This document shows positions 9,101-15,940 of a stretch of 48,542 nucleotides of DNA, piece by piece (position 1 is the stretch's first letter; every line of letters begins with the position of its first letter). Source of the DNA: Anaerolineae bacterium (GTDB taxonomy: Bacteria > Chloroflexota > Anaerolineae > Aggregatilineales > Phototrophicaceae); the NCBI GenBank assembly GCA_022821805.1, contig JAJECX010000022.1, positions 1 to 48,542 of the forward strand. The letters are read 5' to 3'. Below the pieces are notes generated by a model. It made no database searches, had not been told where the DNA came from, and saw nothing but the letters and a program-made list of their open reading frames with translations. Both the position numbers and the translations under genes were made by a program.

Positions 9101-9864
9101 CGCCCATGCCTTATATCGTCGTCATTATCGACGAACTGGCCGACCTGATGATGATGGCGCCGGATGATACCGAGCGCGCAATAACGCGCATCGCCGCCCT
9201 GGCGCGCGCGACCGGCATCCACCTCGTCATCGCTACGCAGCGGCCATCGGTCGATGTCGTGACGGGTCTCATCAAAGCCAATTGCCCGGCGCGCATCGCC
9301 TTCGCCGTCACCGGCAGCGTCGACAGCCGCGTCATCCTGGATCAGCCGGGCGCCGAACGGCTGCTGGGCAAAGGCGATATGCTCTATCTCTCGGGCAACT
9401 CGCCGGCGCCACTGCGCATGCAAGGCGTGCATGTCTCCAATGAAGAGATCAACCAGATTATCCGCTATTGGAAGCTGCAGGGCGCGGGCGTTACGGGCAT
9501 CGAGCCGATCTCGCTGCCAGCCCTGCCCCCGTCCAGGCGGGACAGTGAAAGCTCGGCGAAAAGCGCGCAGCCGGAGCAAGGCGGCGCGCAGGGCGCTTTC
9601 TGGGATATGGGATCGTCTCCGGCCAATGCAGCGGGCGCAGCCGGCAGCGCGAATCCAGATGAAGACGAGCTCTATCAGACGGCGGTCGATATGGTGCGGC
9701 GACTAGAGAAGGCTTCAATTTCGCTCTTGCAGCGGCGCTTGCGCATCGGATATACACGCGCCGCCCGCCTGATGGACATGATGGAAGAACGCGGCGTCGT
9801 CGGTCCGCCGAAAGAAGGCAGCTCCAAGCCGCGCGATGTGCTGCCGCAAAAGACTGACTCGTAG
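6151..9864 (+). CDS. ftsK: DNA translocase FtsK
   Basis: Septal ATP-driven DNA pump that clears and aligns chromosome termini at division. The 1237 residues divide into a charged, Arg/Lys/Ser-rich cytoplasmic N-terminus (1-250), about four membrane segments (252-410), a long Pro/Ala/Glu-rich linker (about 430-710), and the motor. The motor has Walker A GTTGSGKS (888-895, Lys894) and Walker B VVIIDELADL (Asp994/Glu995), followed by TQRPSVDVVTGLIKAN. A winged-helix gamma domain for polar-sequence recognition occupies about 1170-1228 (DELYQTAVDMV...GYTRAARLMDMMEERGVVG). The 250-residue extension before the first membrane helix is unusual, since FtsK usually starts close to its membrane domain. 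The start ATG has only a weak ribosome site, so the true N-terminus may differ. Confidence 0.95.
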   Translation: MSYRGDSEPEYFDDEADLDPDEFLGAGGRGSNILGGSGSRRDDESIDDRPEDLAAAGRSPAARSDSSKRAKRAAAGAERKKMKARNPAPAVASSEERRARLAGKIPGPKQRDKPRRQSKEAAETQLEETKAESRLGKLRSRLSRGDKKSDLQPERQASRFAAVKKRIGGRIGNWRSRFGSEKEPHDSGSGRTERAGSGRNPKAAGKASAANARSGAAFSARASRDQTARGAQPSRAPRFESSGWLDLDRKLDLIGVALVFGAIVLVLSALSAEQAAIANVNQIIGQLFGWGVFAVPLSMFSIGIWLIVRHFGEEPPTVDPTRLIGVALGFLGILILFQFIDSFSYGDAIARFDSCRNPTNPACIETLVHQSYLAGRGGGVIGGWTYSALVNNLTELGGFVVTLMVLTFSAMMITRSSMAELAVVAIGAGRALRTKISQQAAMRRAARLQAQQEAALAAGESHVRVSKPQAAQLAGHSNDARALPEPAGETMLIPRRLRGLFGLRAKLSAEGESIPLAATGAEAMASRNPGVLQRLFAKSATRDSVPLAPPQQPEPTAGALERFLNLGDDLPFSTEDSPVWQKPVRPQSGQAASAPPHPEQIREAVPSAPPMPEQLASAPSAPPAKRAEGDDAHSDTDIGRDSPRKPAASPPAIAEQDKLAESRGREMAPGSVADSSASQEELEPKIPEPASASGNGIGREGSIEAEHIDQQAPVKRSMSAPRQRIDWRLPDFRELLISGSEGELDREPLMRQAQIIEDTLASFGAPGRIVEINSGPVITQYGVEPAYLTAKTGKQNRVKVGAIAKLDKDLQLALGAKSIRVEAPVPGKGYVGIEVPNPDSARVSLRDVMESRSYHQIESPLAIALGVSVDGTPVSGDLTQMPHLLIAGTTGSGKSVCVNAIINSIIANNSPDTVKFIMIDPKRVELTGYNGVPHLVAPVVVELERTIGVLRWVTTEMDARYKKFSRAGARNIVDYNSILDPDLAPMPYIVVIIDELADLMMMAPDDTERAITRIAALARATGIHLVIATQRPSVDVVTGLIKANCPARIAFAVTGSVDSRVILDQPGAERLLGKGDMLYLSGNSPAPLRMQGVHVSNEEINQIIRYWKLQGAGVTGIEPISLPALPPSRRDSESSAKSAQPEQGGAQGAFWDMGSSPANAAGAAGSANPDEDELYQTAVDMVRRLEKASISLLQRRLRIGYTRAARLMDMMEERGVVGPPKEGSSKPRDVLPQKTDS

Positions 9865-10157
9865 TTGAACCAGCTCCATTGCACATGCGCAAGGTTAAAC
9901 CTAATAAGCCACGCGATAGCTGATACAAATCTCATAGCAGAGTGGGCGAGCCACCGGCTCGCCCGTACAACTATCCAATCGTTTTATCAGATTCCTTTAT
10001 TTGGCGGTCATTCGTATAGCTTGCTTGGTTTTGATCAGGAGCGCGCCTGATGGCGACGACCTGGTCCAGGCGATGTCAAGTCAATACGTCTTAACACCGC
10101 ACTGCGCATCGGCAGCGCTTGCGCTACAATACGCGGCGGACAGAAAGGATTGCGCTT
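9865..10157. other. Intergenic region with one hairpin
   Basis: No open frame here looks coding. The stretch holds the hairpin at 9944-9964, a TACAAT at 10125-10130 that may be the -10 box of the following aldo/keto reductase gene, and otherwise nothing I can name. Confidence 0.6.
9944..9964. repeat. Perfect 9-bp inverted repeat (possible dispersed repeat or terminator)
   Basis: GGGCGAGCC, loop ACC, GGCTCGCCC. It lies 80 bases after the ftsK stop. No T-run follows directly, so it is a poor classical terminator. It looks like a short palindromic unit of the kind scattered between genes in many genomes; no second copy occurs in this window. Confidence 0.5.
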
Positions 10158-11135
10158 ATGAAATACTCCCGAATCGATGGAATCGACAAACCGGTTTCGC
10201 GCCTGCTGCAAGGCAGCATCATGCTTTCAGCCGACGACAGAGACGGCAACTTCCGCTTGCTCGACGCCTGCTTCGAAAATGGCTTCAATGCCTATGATAC
10301 CGCCCATAGCTATGGCGCGGGCTTGACGGATACAGAATTGGGCGCCTGGATCAAGTCGCGCGGGATCCGCGATGAGGTGGTGATCTTGGCAAAAGGCGCC
10401 CATCCAGAAAACGGCATAGCTGATCGCGTGCGTCCCGACTTCATCCGCACTGATCTTGCTGAAACCCTCGAACGCCTCCAAACGGATCATGTCGAGCTCT
10501 ATCTGCTGCATCGCGACAGCCGCGAGTACCCGGTTGGCGAAATCATCGACGTCCTGCATGAGGCGAAAGAGGCGGGCAAAATCGCGGTATTCGGCGGTTC
10601 AAACTGGCTGGGAGATCGCGTCAAAGCCTCCAACGACTACGCCGCCGCCAAGGGCAGAACGCCCTTCGGCGTCGTGAGTCCGCAATTCAGCGTCGCCGAA
10701 ATGATTGAGCCGCCCTGGGAAGGCTGCATCAGCGTCAGTGGCGAACAGGGCGAAGCCGACCGCGCCTACTACGCCGAGCAGGGAATCTCGCTCTGCACCT
10801 GGTCGAGCCTGGCTGGCGGCTTCATGACCGGGAAATTCACCCGTGACAACCTCGATACTTTTACCGAATACTGGGAGACCAATCCCATCGGCGCATACGC
10901 CTACGAAAACAATTTCCGGCGGCTTGACCGCGTCATCGAGCTTGCGGCCGACAAGGGTGTATCGCCGTCACAAATCTCAGTCGCCTACGTGCTCAGCAAC
11001 GGTCCGCGCATTCATGCGATCGTTTCCAATTGGGAAGTCGAGCAAGTTCCGGACAATGCCGCCGCAGCCGCTATCGAATTGAGCGCCGACGAAATCGCCT
11101 GGCTCGAACTGAAAACGGAGGAGAAACCGGCATGA
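10158..11135 (+). CDS. Aldo/keto reductase
   Basis: A 325-residue NADPH-dependent oxidoreductase with the (beta/alpha)8 AKR fold. All four catalytic positions can be placed: Asp and Tyr in YDTAHSYG, Lys in VILAKGAHP and His in ELYLLHRDS. I use the ATG at 10158 (MKYSRIDG), preceded by AAGG; an upstream in-frame ATG at 10119 would add 13 residues that do not fit the family. The stop overlaps the next start (ATGA at 11132-11135), so it is translationally coupled to the Gfo/Idh/MocA gene. Such pairs are common in sugar or inositol catabolism. The actual substrate is not evident. Confidence 0.9.
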   Translation: MKYSRIDGIDKPVSRLLQGSIMLSADDRDGNFRLLDACFENGFNAYDTAHSYGAGLTDTELGAWIKSRGIRDEVVILAKGAHPENGIADRVRPDFIRTDLAETLERLQTDHVELYLLHRDSREYPVGEIIDVLHEAKEAGKIAVFGGSNWLGDRVKASNDYAAAKGRTPFGVVSPQFSVAEMIEPPWEGCISVSGEQGEADRAYYAEQGISLCTWSSLAGGFMTGKFTRDNLDTFTEYWETNPIGAYAYENNFRRLDRVIELAADKGVSPSQISVAYVLSNGPRIHAIVSNWEVEQVPDNAAAAAIELSADEIAWLELKTEEKPA

Positions 11136-12118
11136 GCGAAAAGATCCGCTGGGGGATAATCGGTCCGGGTTTCATCGCGCGCAGATTCGCCAATTGCATG
11201 CCTTACGCGCCCGGTGAGGAGATCTACGCCGTCGCCTCGCGGTCGCAGGAGAAAGCCGATGCTTTCGGCGCGGAATACGGCGCGACCAAATGCTACGGCA
11301 GCTACGAAGAACTGGCGAATGACCCCGATGTCGATGTCGCCTATATCGCCACGCCCCATAACTATCACCTGTCTCATACGCTTCTTTGCCTGAACGCAGG
11401 CAAACATGTGCTCTGCGAAAAGCCATTCGCCGTCAACGCGAAAGAAGCGACGGTGATGATTGATTGCGCGCGCGAAAAGAAGCTCTTCCTGATGGACGCT
11501 TTCTGGACGCGTTATTTCCCGGTCATGGCGAAGCTGCGCGAACTGCTGGCGGACAATGCCATCGGCGACGTTATGCTGGTACAAGCTGATTTCGGCGGTC
11601 GTGGACCGATCGTGCCCGAGAAACGGCATTTCAATCCCGATTTGGCGGGAGGCGCTTTGCTTGATGTCGGTTCCTATTGTCTGCAGTTGGCGTCCATGGT
11701 CTATGGCAAGAAGCCGAAGGATATCGTCTCCCAATACACCATTGGATCGACCGGCGTCGATGAACTATCGGTAGTCGTTTGCAAATACAGCGACTATGAA
11801 ATGGCGACGCTGACTTCTGCGATCCGCCTGGGTACGCCGCACGAAGCGCGCGTCATGGGCAGCGAGGGCTATATCGCCATTCCTGATTTCTGGCATCCGA
11901 GCGAACTCACGCTTGTGCGTCCGGGGCAAGAGCGGGAAACATTCCGCTTTCCATACGACGGCGAAGGCTTCCAATATGAGGCGATGGAAGTCGGGCAGTG
12001 CATCCGCGCCGGCTTGACTGAAAGCCCGATATATCCGCTCGATGAGACGCTGGCGATCATGGAGACCCTGGATCTCATACGCGCCGACTGGGGCTTGCGC
12101 TATCCGATGGAGGAATAA
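11132..12118 (+). CDS. Gfo/Idh/MocA family NAD(P)-dependent oxidoreductase
   Basis: A 328-residue dehydrogenase. Its N-terminal Rossmann domain opens with RWGIIGPGFIARRFA, and VAYIATPHNYH leads to the family hallmark CEKPFA, where the lysine contacts substrate and cofactor. The C-terminal beta-sheet domain includes GGALLDVGSYCLQLA. The start ATG lies inside the stop of the aldo/keto reductase gene, with GGAGGAG upstream. The product is likely a sugar or dihydrodiol dehydrogenase that works with its neighbour. The larger frame beginning at 11030 only reads back into the previous gene. Confidence 0.92.
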   Translation: MSEKIRWGIIGPGFIARRFANCMPYAPGEEIYAVASRSQEKADAFGAEYGATKCYGSYEELANDPDVDVAYIATPHNYHLSHTLLCLNAGKHVLCEKPFAVNAKEATVMIDCAREKKLFLMDAFWTRYFPVMAKLRELLADNAIGDVMLVQADFGGRGPIVPEKRHFNPDLAGGALLDVGSYCLQLASMVYGKKPKDIVSQYTIGSTGVDELSVVVCKYSDYEMATLTSAIRLGTPHEARVMGSEGYIAIPDFWHPSELTLVRPGQERETFRFPYDGEGFQYEAMEVGQCIRAGLTESPIYPLDETLAIMETLDLIRADWGLRYPMEE

Positions 12119-12129
12119 CGCAGCCGCGT

Positions 12130-12158
12130 TTGACAGTTGCGCGGGGCTGTGATAAGCT
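12130..12158 (+). promoter_or_regulatory. Promoter of the cobalamin-riboswitch operon
   Basis: TTGACA (12130-12135), 17-base spacer, TAAGCT (12153-12158). The -35 is consensus and the -10 is weak (3 of 6). Transcription would start near 12165, just ahead of the aptamer. Confidence 0.55.
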
Positions 12159-12182
12159 CACGGTCATCTACATATTCTAAGA

Positions 12183-12296
12183 CTCAGGCGTGTCCGAGCC
12201 CGGACGTTCGACACGTAAAGGGAAAGTCGGTGCAAGTCCGACACTGTCGCGCAGCGGTAACTGGTCTTTGACCAGAAGTCCGAATGCCTGCCTGAG
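12183..12296 (+). ncRNA. Cobalamin (B12) riboswitch aptamer
   Basis: The core elements of the adenosylcobalamin riboswitch are present in order: an AAAGGGAA segment, the hairpin GTCGG-TGCAAGT-CCGAC, and the conserved block GCGCAGCGGTAAC (B12 box). The helix CTGGTC-TTT-GACCAG follows, and then the AGTCCGAATGCCTGCC segment. The closing helix P1 is CTCAGGC (12183-12189) with GCCTGAG (12290-12296), and a CGTGTC/GACACG helix lies next to it. It precedes a BtuFCD-type importer, the classic target of this switch. Binding of cobalamin is expected to favour the terminator at 12351-12380. Confidence 0.93.
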
Positions 12297-12350
12297 CCTT
12301 AGCTCGTGAATCTTTCGCGTCAAAAGGGAGACGAGCATGGACCAGCGACC

Positions 12351-12380
12351 AATGCCCGCCCGACGACGGCGGGCATTTTT
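12351..12380 (+). terminator. Intrinsic terminator, riboswitch expression platform
   Basis: AATGCCCGCC (12351-12360) pairs perfectly with GGCGGGCATT (12368-12377) around a 7-base loop and runs into TTTTT (12376-12380). It sits between the B12 aptamer and the first gene. An upstream GCTCGT (12302-12307)/ACGAGC (12331-12336) pairing may take part in switching. Confidence 0.85.
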
Positions 12381-12411
12381 CATGTCCAGCCCCGTTTCCT
12401 CCTTTGTCCAC

Positions 12412-12418
12412 AGGAGGG
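12412..12418 (+). promoter_or_regulatory. Ribosome binding site deciding the binding-protein start
   Basis: AGGAGGG lies just after the terminator. It supports ATG 12424 (6-base spacing from AGGAGG) over the adjacent ATG 12421, and excludes the ATG at 12337, which lies before the terminator. Confidence 0.7.
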
Positions 12419-12423
12419 ACATG

Positions 12424-13617
12424 ATGAAATCCACACTGTTAGCTATTATCGTACTGCTCGCAAGCCTGCTGCCGGCCGCCGCGCTAGACGCCAATCTAAC
12501 GGACGGCTGCGTGGAGGATTACGCGGCCGATGTCGACTACTTTCCGCAGAAAATCGAAGTCGCCGATGCGGCCAAATTCAAGGTGGAATACTTCAATAAC
12601 TACAAGCTCGTGAGCGTCGCCGACGCCTTCGACGGCGCGTCCGACTTCCATTACGCGCTGGTTCAATGCGGGACGCCCGCGCCGTCTCCCGCCGATTTCG
12701 CGGAAGGCACACAATTCATTGAAGTGCCGACTGGCGATCTAATCACGCTTTCGACAACGCAACTGCCGGCGTTATCTCAGCTTGGCTTGTTGGATCGATT
12801 GGCGGGCGTCGACAGCGGCTTTTACATCAGCACGCCCGAGGTGATTGCGATGATCGCGGACGGTGACCTAGCCGAGGTCGGCTTCGGCAATCAAGTGAAC
12901 ATCGAGCTTGTCTTGGAGCTTGAGCCGCAACTGGTGATGAGCTATGGCTTCAACCCGGCCAGCGATGCGCATCCGGTGCTGTTGGAAGCCGGCATTTTCA
13001 CCGCGCTTGATGCCAGTTGGCGTGAACTCTCGCCGCTCGGACGCGCTGAATGGATCAAGTTCACCGCGCTTTTCTACAATGAAGAAGAGCGAGCCAACGA
13101 AATCTATACGGACATTGTCGCGCAATACCAGGCGGTGAAGGATTCGGCGGCGGCGGTGAGAACGGAAGACCGTCCCACAGTGCTAATCAACTCGTTCTTG
13201 GGCTATGCCGATGCCTGGTTCATCCCCGGCGAAGACACCTACGTCGGTCAGCTGATTCGCGATGCCGGTGGCGACTTGCTGCTGGCGCAGGCTGGCTCGG
13301 AGTCCAGCCAGGGCTTGGGCTTTGAGGCGGTTTACGAAGGCGGGCTGGACGCGGATATCTGGCTGGTCGAGACCTTCGGCGTTTATTCAGGCGCGGACCT
13401 GCTGGCGCTGGACAGCCGCTTTGGCGACTTCGCAGCCTTCCAGTCCGGCGAATTATGGAATAACAATCGCGACGAAAACGCCAATGGCGGCAACAACTAT
13501 TATGAATGGGGCGTGACCAATCCGCATCTGGTGTTGGCGGATCTGCTGGCGATCTTCCATCCCGAGCTAAAGCCTGATCATGAATTCGCCTTCTATCAGC
13601 AATTGGCAAGCGAGTAA
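12424..13617 (+). CDS. Riboswitch-controlled ABC transporter binding protein (BtuF/FecB type)
   Basis: A 397-residue extracytoplasmic class III solute-binding protein. It has an N-terminal signal peptide (MKSTLLAIIVLLASLLPAAA, cleavage near residue 20) with no lipobox cysteine at the cleavage site. Two lobes are suggested by LITLSTTQLPALSQLGLLDRL and by LVMSYGF at about residue 175, as in FecB/BtuF proteins that bind metal chelates. The cobalamin riboswitch upstream points to B12 or a corrinoid as the ligand; cobalt chelates are the alternative. The permease gene starts two bases after the stop. A longer open frame from 12337 would be translated through the terminator hairpin and is rejected. 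Confidence 0.88.
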   Translation: MKSTLLAIIVLLASLLPAAALDANLTDGCVEDYAADVDYFPQKIEVADAAKFKVEYFNNYKLVSVADAFDGASDFHYALVQCGTPAPSPADFAEGTQFIEVPTGDLITLSTTQLPALSQLGLLDRLAGVDSGFYISTPEVIAMIADGDLAEVGFGNQVNIELVLELEPQLVMSYGFNPASDAHPVLLEAGIFTALDASWRELSPLGRAEWIKFTALFYNEEERANEIYTDIVAQYQAVKDSAAAVRTEDRPTVLINSFLGYADAWFIPGEDTYVGQLIRDAGGDLLLAQAGSESSQGLGFEAVYEGGLDADIWLVETFGVYSGADLLALDSRFGDFAAFQSGELWNNNRDENANGGNNYYEWGVTNPHLVLADLLAIFHPELKPDHEFAFYQQLASE

Positions 13618-13618
13618 G

Positions 13619-14785
13619 ATGTCGCAACTAGCCGGCAAGCCCGCCCATCCCGCGCCGTCTGAGCGTATTTGGACAGGCGAGGCAAAGAAACAACGCAGCG
13701 CGCCGCGGGCAAAGAGGGGAATACTGGCGTTGCGCGCGTGGCAAAGCCGCGAGTTCACCGGCGCGAAACCGATGATGATGCTAGTCTTGCTGGCGCTACT
13801 AGGCGCGCTGCTGCTGCTGAGCCTCTCGCTGGGTTCCGCTTCCATACCCTTCGACCAAATCCTCAGCGCGCTGTTCAGCGGTGAAGCGGAGCGGCATGCG
13901 TGGACCAGCATCGTGCTTAAGTTTCGCTTACCGAAGACCCTTACCGCGATGCTCGCCGGCATGGCGCTGGGCGTAAGCGGGCTGCTTATGCAGACTTACT
14001 TTCGCAATCCGCTGGCTGAACCTTTCGTACTCGGCGTGTCAGCGGGCGCGAGCCTGGGCGTGGCGCTGGTTGTGCTGACGAGCGGCGCGGCCGGGGGCGC
14101 CCTTCTCGCCGGGCTGGGATTGGCGGGCGACCTGCTGCTGACGGCTACGGCCGGTTTGGGCGCTGCCGCAACGATGGGCTTGGTGCTATTCGTCGCCCTC
14201 CGCGTACAAAGCAGCGTCACCTTGCTGATCCTCGGCTTGATGTTCGGCTATCTGGTCGCGTCGATGGTCAGCTTGCTGCTCTATTTCGCGCTGCCGGAGC
14301 GGATTCAAGCCTATATCAACTGGACCTTCGGCTCATTCAGCGGCGTCACCATCGAGCAGCTGCCCATCCTCGCCCTATTCGTGCTGGCGGGCTTGCTGCT
14401 GTCGGCGGCGCTGGTAAAGCCATTGAACGCGCTGCTGCTCGGTGAAGACTACGCCCGCAGCCTGGGCGCGAATCTGAAATGGGCGCGAATCGGCATCGTC
14501 ATCGCGACTGCCTTGCTGGTAAGCGCGGTGACCGCTTTCTGCGGTCCCATCGCATTCATCGGCCTAGCCGTGCCGCATCTATGCCGTGGTTTGCTGGCCA
14601 GCGCCGATCATCGCCTGCTGCTGCCGGGCGCTTGCCTGGCGGGCGCTTGCGTCGCACTCTGCGCCTCGCTGATCGCCGAATTGCCCGGCAATAATTTGGT
14701 GCTGCCGCTCAATGTGGTGACGGCAATACTGGGCGCGCCGGTGGTCATATTGGTCGTTTTGCGCCATGCGCGGGGCAAGCTATGA
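13619..14785 (+). CDS. FecCD/BtuC-family ABC permease
   Basis: A polytopic inner-membrane subunit of a type II importer, 388 residues with about ten hydrophobic helices from residue 52 onward (MMMLVLLALLGALLLLSLSLG). Family motifs are visible: FRLPKTLTAMLAGMALGVSG, the NPLAEPFVLGVSAGASLG loop, FGSF after TYINWT-like sequence, and FIGLAVPHLCRGLL, the helix that contacts the ATPase. The ATG at 13619 comes one base after the previous stop. It gives a charged 50-residue cytoplasmic extension; a start at 13772 would give the usual length of about 337. The stop overlaps the ATPase start. Confidence 0.9.
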   Translation: MSQLAGKPAHPAPSERIWTGEAKKQRSAPRAKRGILALRAWQSREFTGAKPMMMLVLLALLGALLLLSLSLGSASIPFDQILSALFSGEAERHAWTSIVLKFRLPKTLTAMLAGMALGVSGLLMQTYFRNPLAEPFVLGVSAGASLGVALVVLTSGAAGGALLAGLGLAGDLLLTATAGLGAAATMGLVLFVALRVQSSVTLLILGLMFGYLVASMVSLLLYFALPERIQAYINWTFGSFSGVTIEQLPILALFVLAGLLLSAALVKPLNALLLGEDYARSLGANLKWARIGIVIATALLVSAVTAFCGPIAFIGLAVPHLCRGLLASADHRLLLPGACLAGACVALCASLIAELPGNNLVLPLNVVTAILGAPVVILVVLRHARGKL

Positions 14786-15792
14786 CCGCCTATGCGCTGG
14801 AAACGCGCGCGCTCACAATCGGATATCGCCGGCGGCGCCAAGGCGATGTTGTGCTGGCGCGCGAGCTAGACCTTGGCTTGCAGAAAGGCAAACTGGTTGG
14901 CTTGCTCGGTCCAAACGGCGTCGGCAAGTCCACGCTGCTGCGGACACTGGCGGGCATGCAGAAAGCGCTCGCCGGGCGCATTCTGCTCGGCGGGCAAGAT
15001 TTGGCGACGCTTTCGCCGGGGGCGCTGGCGCGGCGGTTGAGCATGGTGCTCACGGCGGCGCCGCAGCCGAATATGATGAATGGCTACGCCTTGGTCGCCC
15101 TTGGGCGGCACCCGCACAGTGACTGGCTGGGACGGCTCACGACGGAGGACCACAAAGCCGTTGCCTGGGCGATCTCTGCGGTCAGCGCTGACGACCTGGC
15201 TGCTAATCCCCTCGCTGAACTCAGCGATGGCCAGCGCCAGAAGCTGATGATCGCGCGGGCGCTGGCGCAAGAAGCCGACATCATGCTGCTGGACGAACCG
15301 ACCGCCTATCTCGATCTGCCGCGCCGCGTCGAAACGATGCAGCTGCTCAAGCGTTTGGCGCGAAAGGCAGAGCGCGCGATTCTGGTCTCCACCCATGACC
15401 TCGATCTGGCGCTGCGCAACTGCGATCAACTGTGGCTGATGCGACAGGACGACATGGCAATTGGCGCGCCGGAAGACCTCGTTTTACAGGGGCAGCTCGG
15501 CGAAACATTCAGCGCCGCCGGTATCAATTTCGATGAGCGCCTCGGCGCCTTCGTGCTCGATTCGCCGCGCGGTAGACGCGCAAAGGTGTCCGGCGACGGC
15601 ACTGAGGCGATGTGGATGCGCCGCGCTCTCGAACGCTCCGGTTACAATATATGCGAGGAATCAGGCGAGCTTGAAGTGACGCGGCGCTCGAGAGGTGGCG
15701 CGCCATTTTGGCATTTGCGCATGAATGGTCGCGCGAGCGAGCATCTAACCGTTGAAGCGGTCTTGGAAGCGCTGGAAAGCGAATGGTCATGA
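14782..15792 (+). CDS. ABC transporter ATP-binding protein (BtuD/FecE type) with C-terminal extension
   Basis: The energising subunit of the corrinoid-type importer. The ATPase domain covers about residues 1-240: Walker A GPNGVGKS (43-50), a Q-loop region TAAPQPNMM, signature LSDGQRQ (147-153), Walker B IMLLDEPT (Asp171, Glu172) and switch STHDLDLA. The signature has D where LSGGQ has G, which is common in FecE-like ATPases. About 90 further residues (KVSGDGTEAMWMRRALERSGY... to the end) form an alpha/beta extension not present in short BtuD proteins; it may be regulatory. The start ATG overlaps the permease stop (ATGA), so the three genes form one operon. Confidence 0.92.
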   Translation: MTAYALETRALTIGYRRRRQGDVVLARELDLGLQKGKLVGLLGPNGVGKSTLLRTLAGMQKALAGRILLGGQDLATLSPGALARRLSMVLTAAPQPNMMNGYALVALGRHPHSDWLGRLTTEDHKAVAWAISAVSADDLAANPLAELSDGQRQKLMIARALAQEADIMLLDEPTAYLDLPRRVETMQLLKRLARKAERAILVSTHDLDLALRNCDQLWLMRQDDMAIGAPEDLVLQGQLGETFSAAGINFDERLGAFVLDSPRGRRAKVSGDGTEAMWMRRALERSGYNICEESGELEVTRRSRGGAPFWHLRMNGRASEHLTVEAVLEALESEWS

Positions 15793-15940
15793 CCAGTGCA
15801 ACGCGGGAACGGGGATTGGCGCTGGTCCATACCGGCGATGGGCGACGAGACACAGGCGCGCGCCGGCATCGAGTTCTGACGCGGGGCGCTCGCGAATAGA
15901 ATAACGTCCGTCCGCGTCACGCTGATACGGAGGGAACGGG

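Noticed and set aside
12337..12423. Longer N-terminus for the binding protein
   Set aside because: It would be translated through the riboswitch terminator hairpin; AGGAGGG and a signal peptide support the start at 12424.
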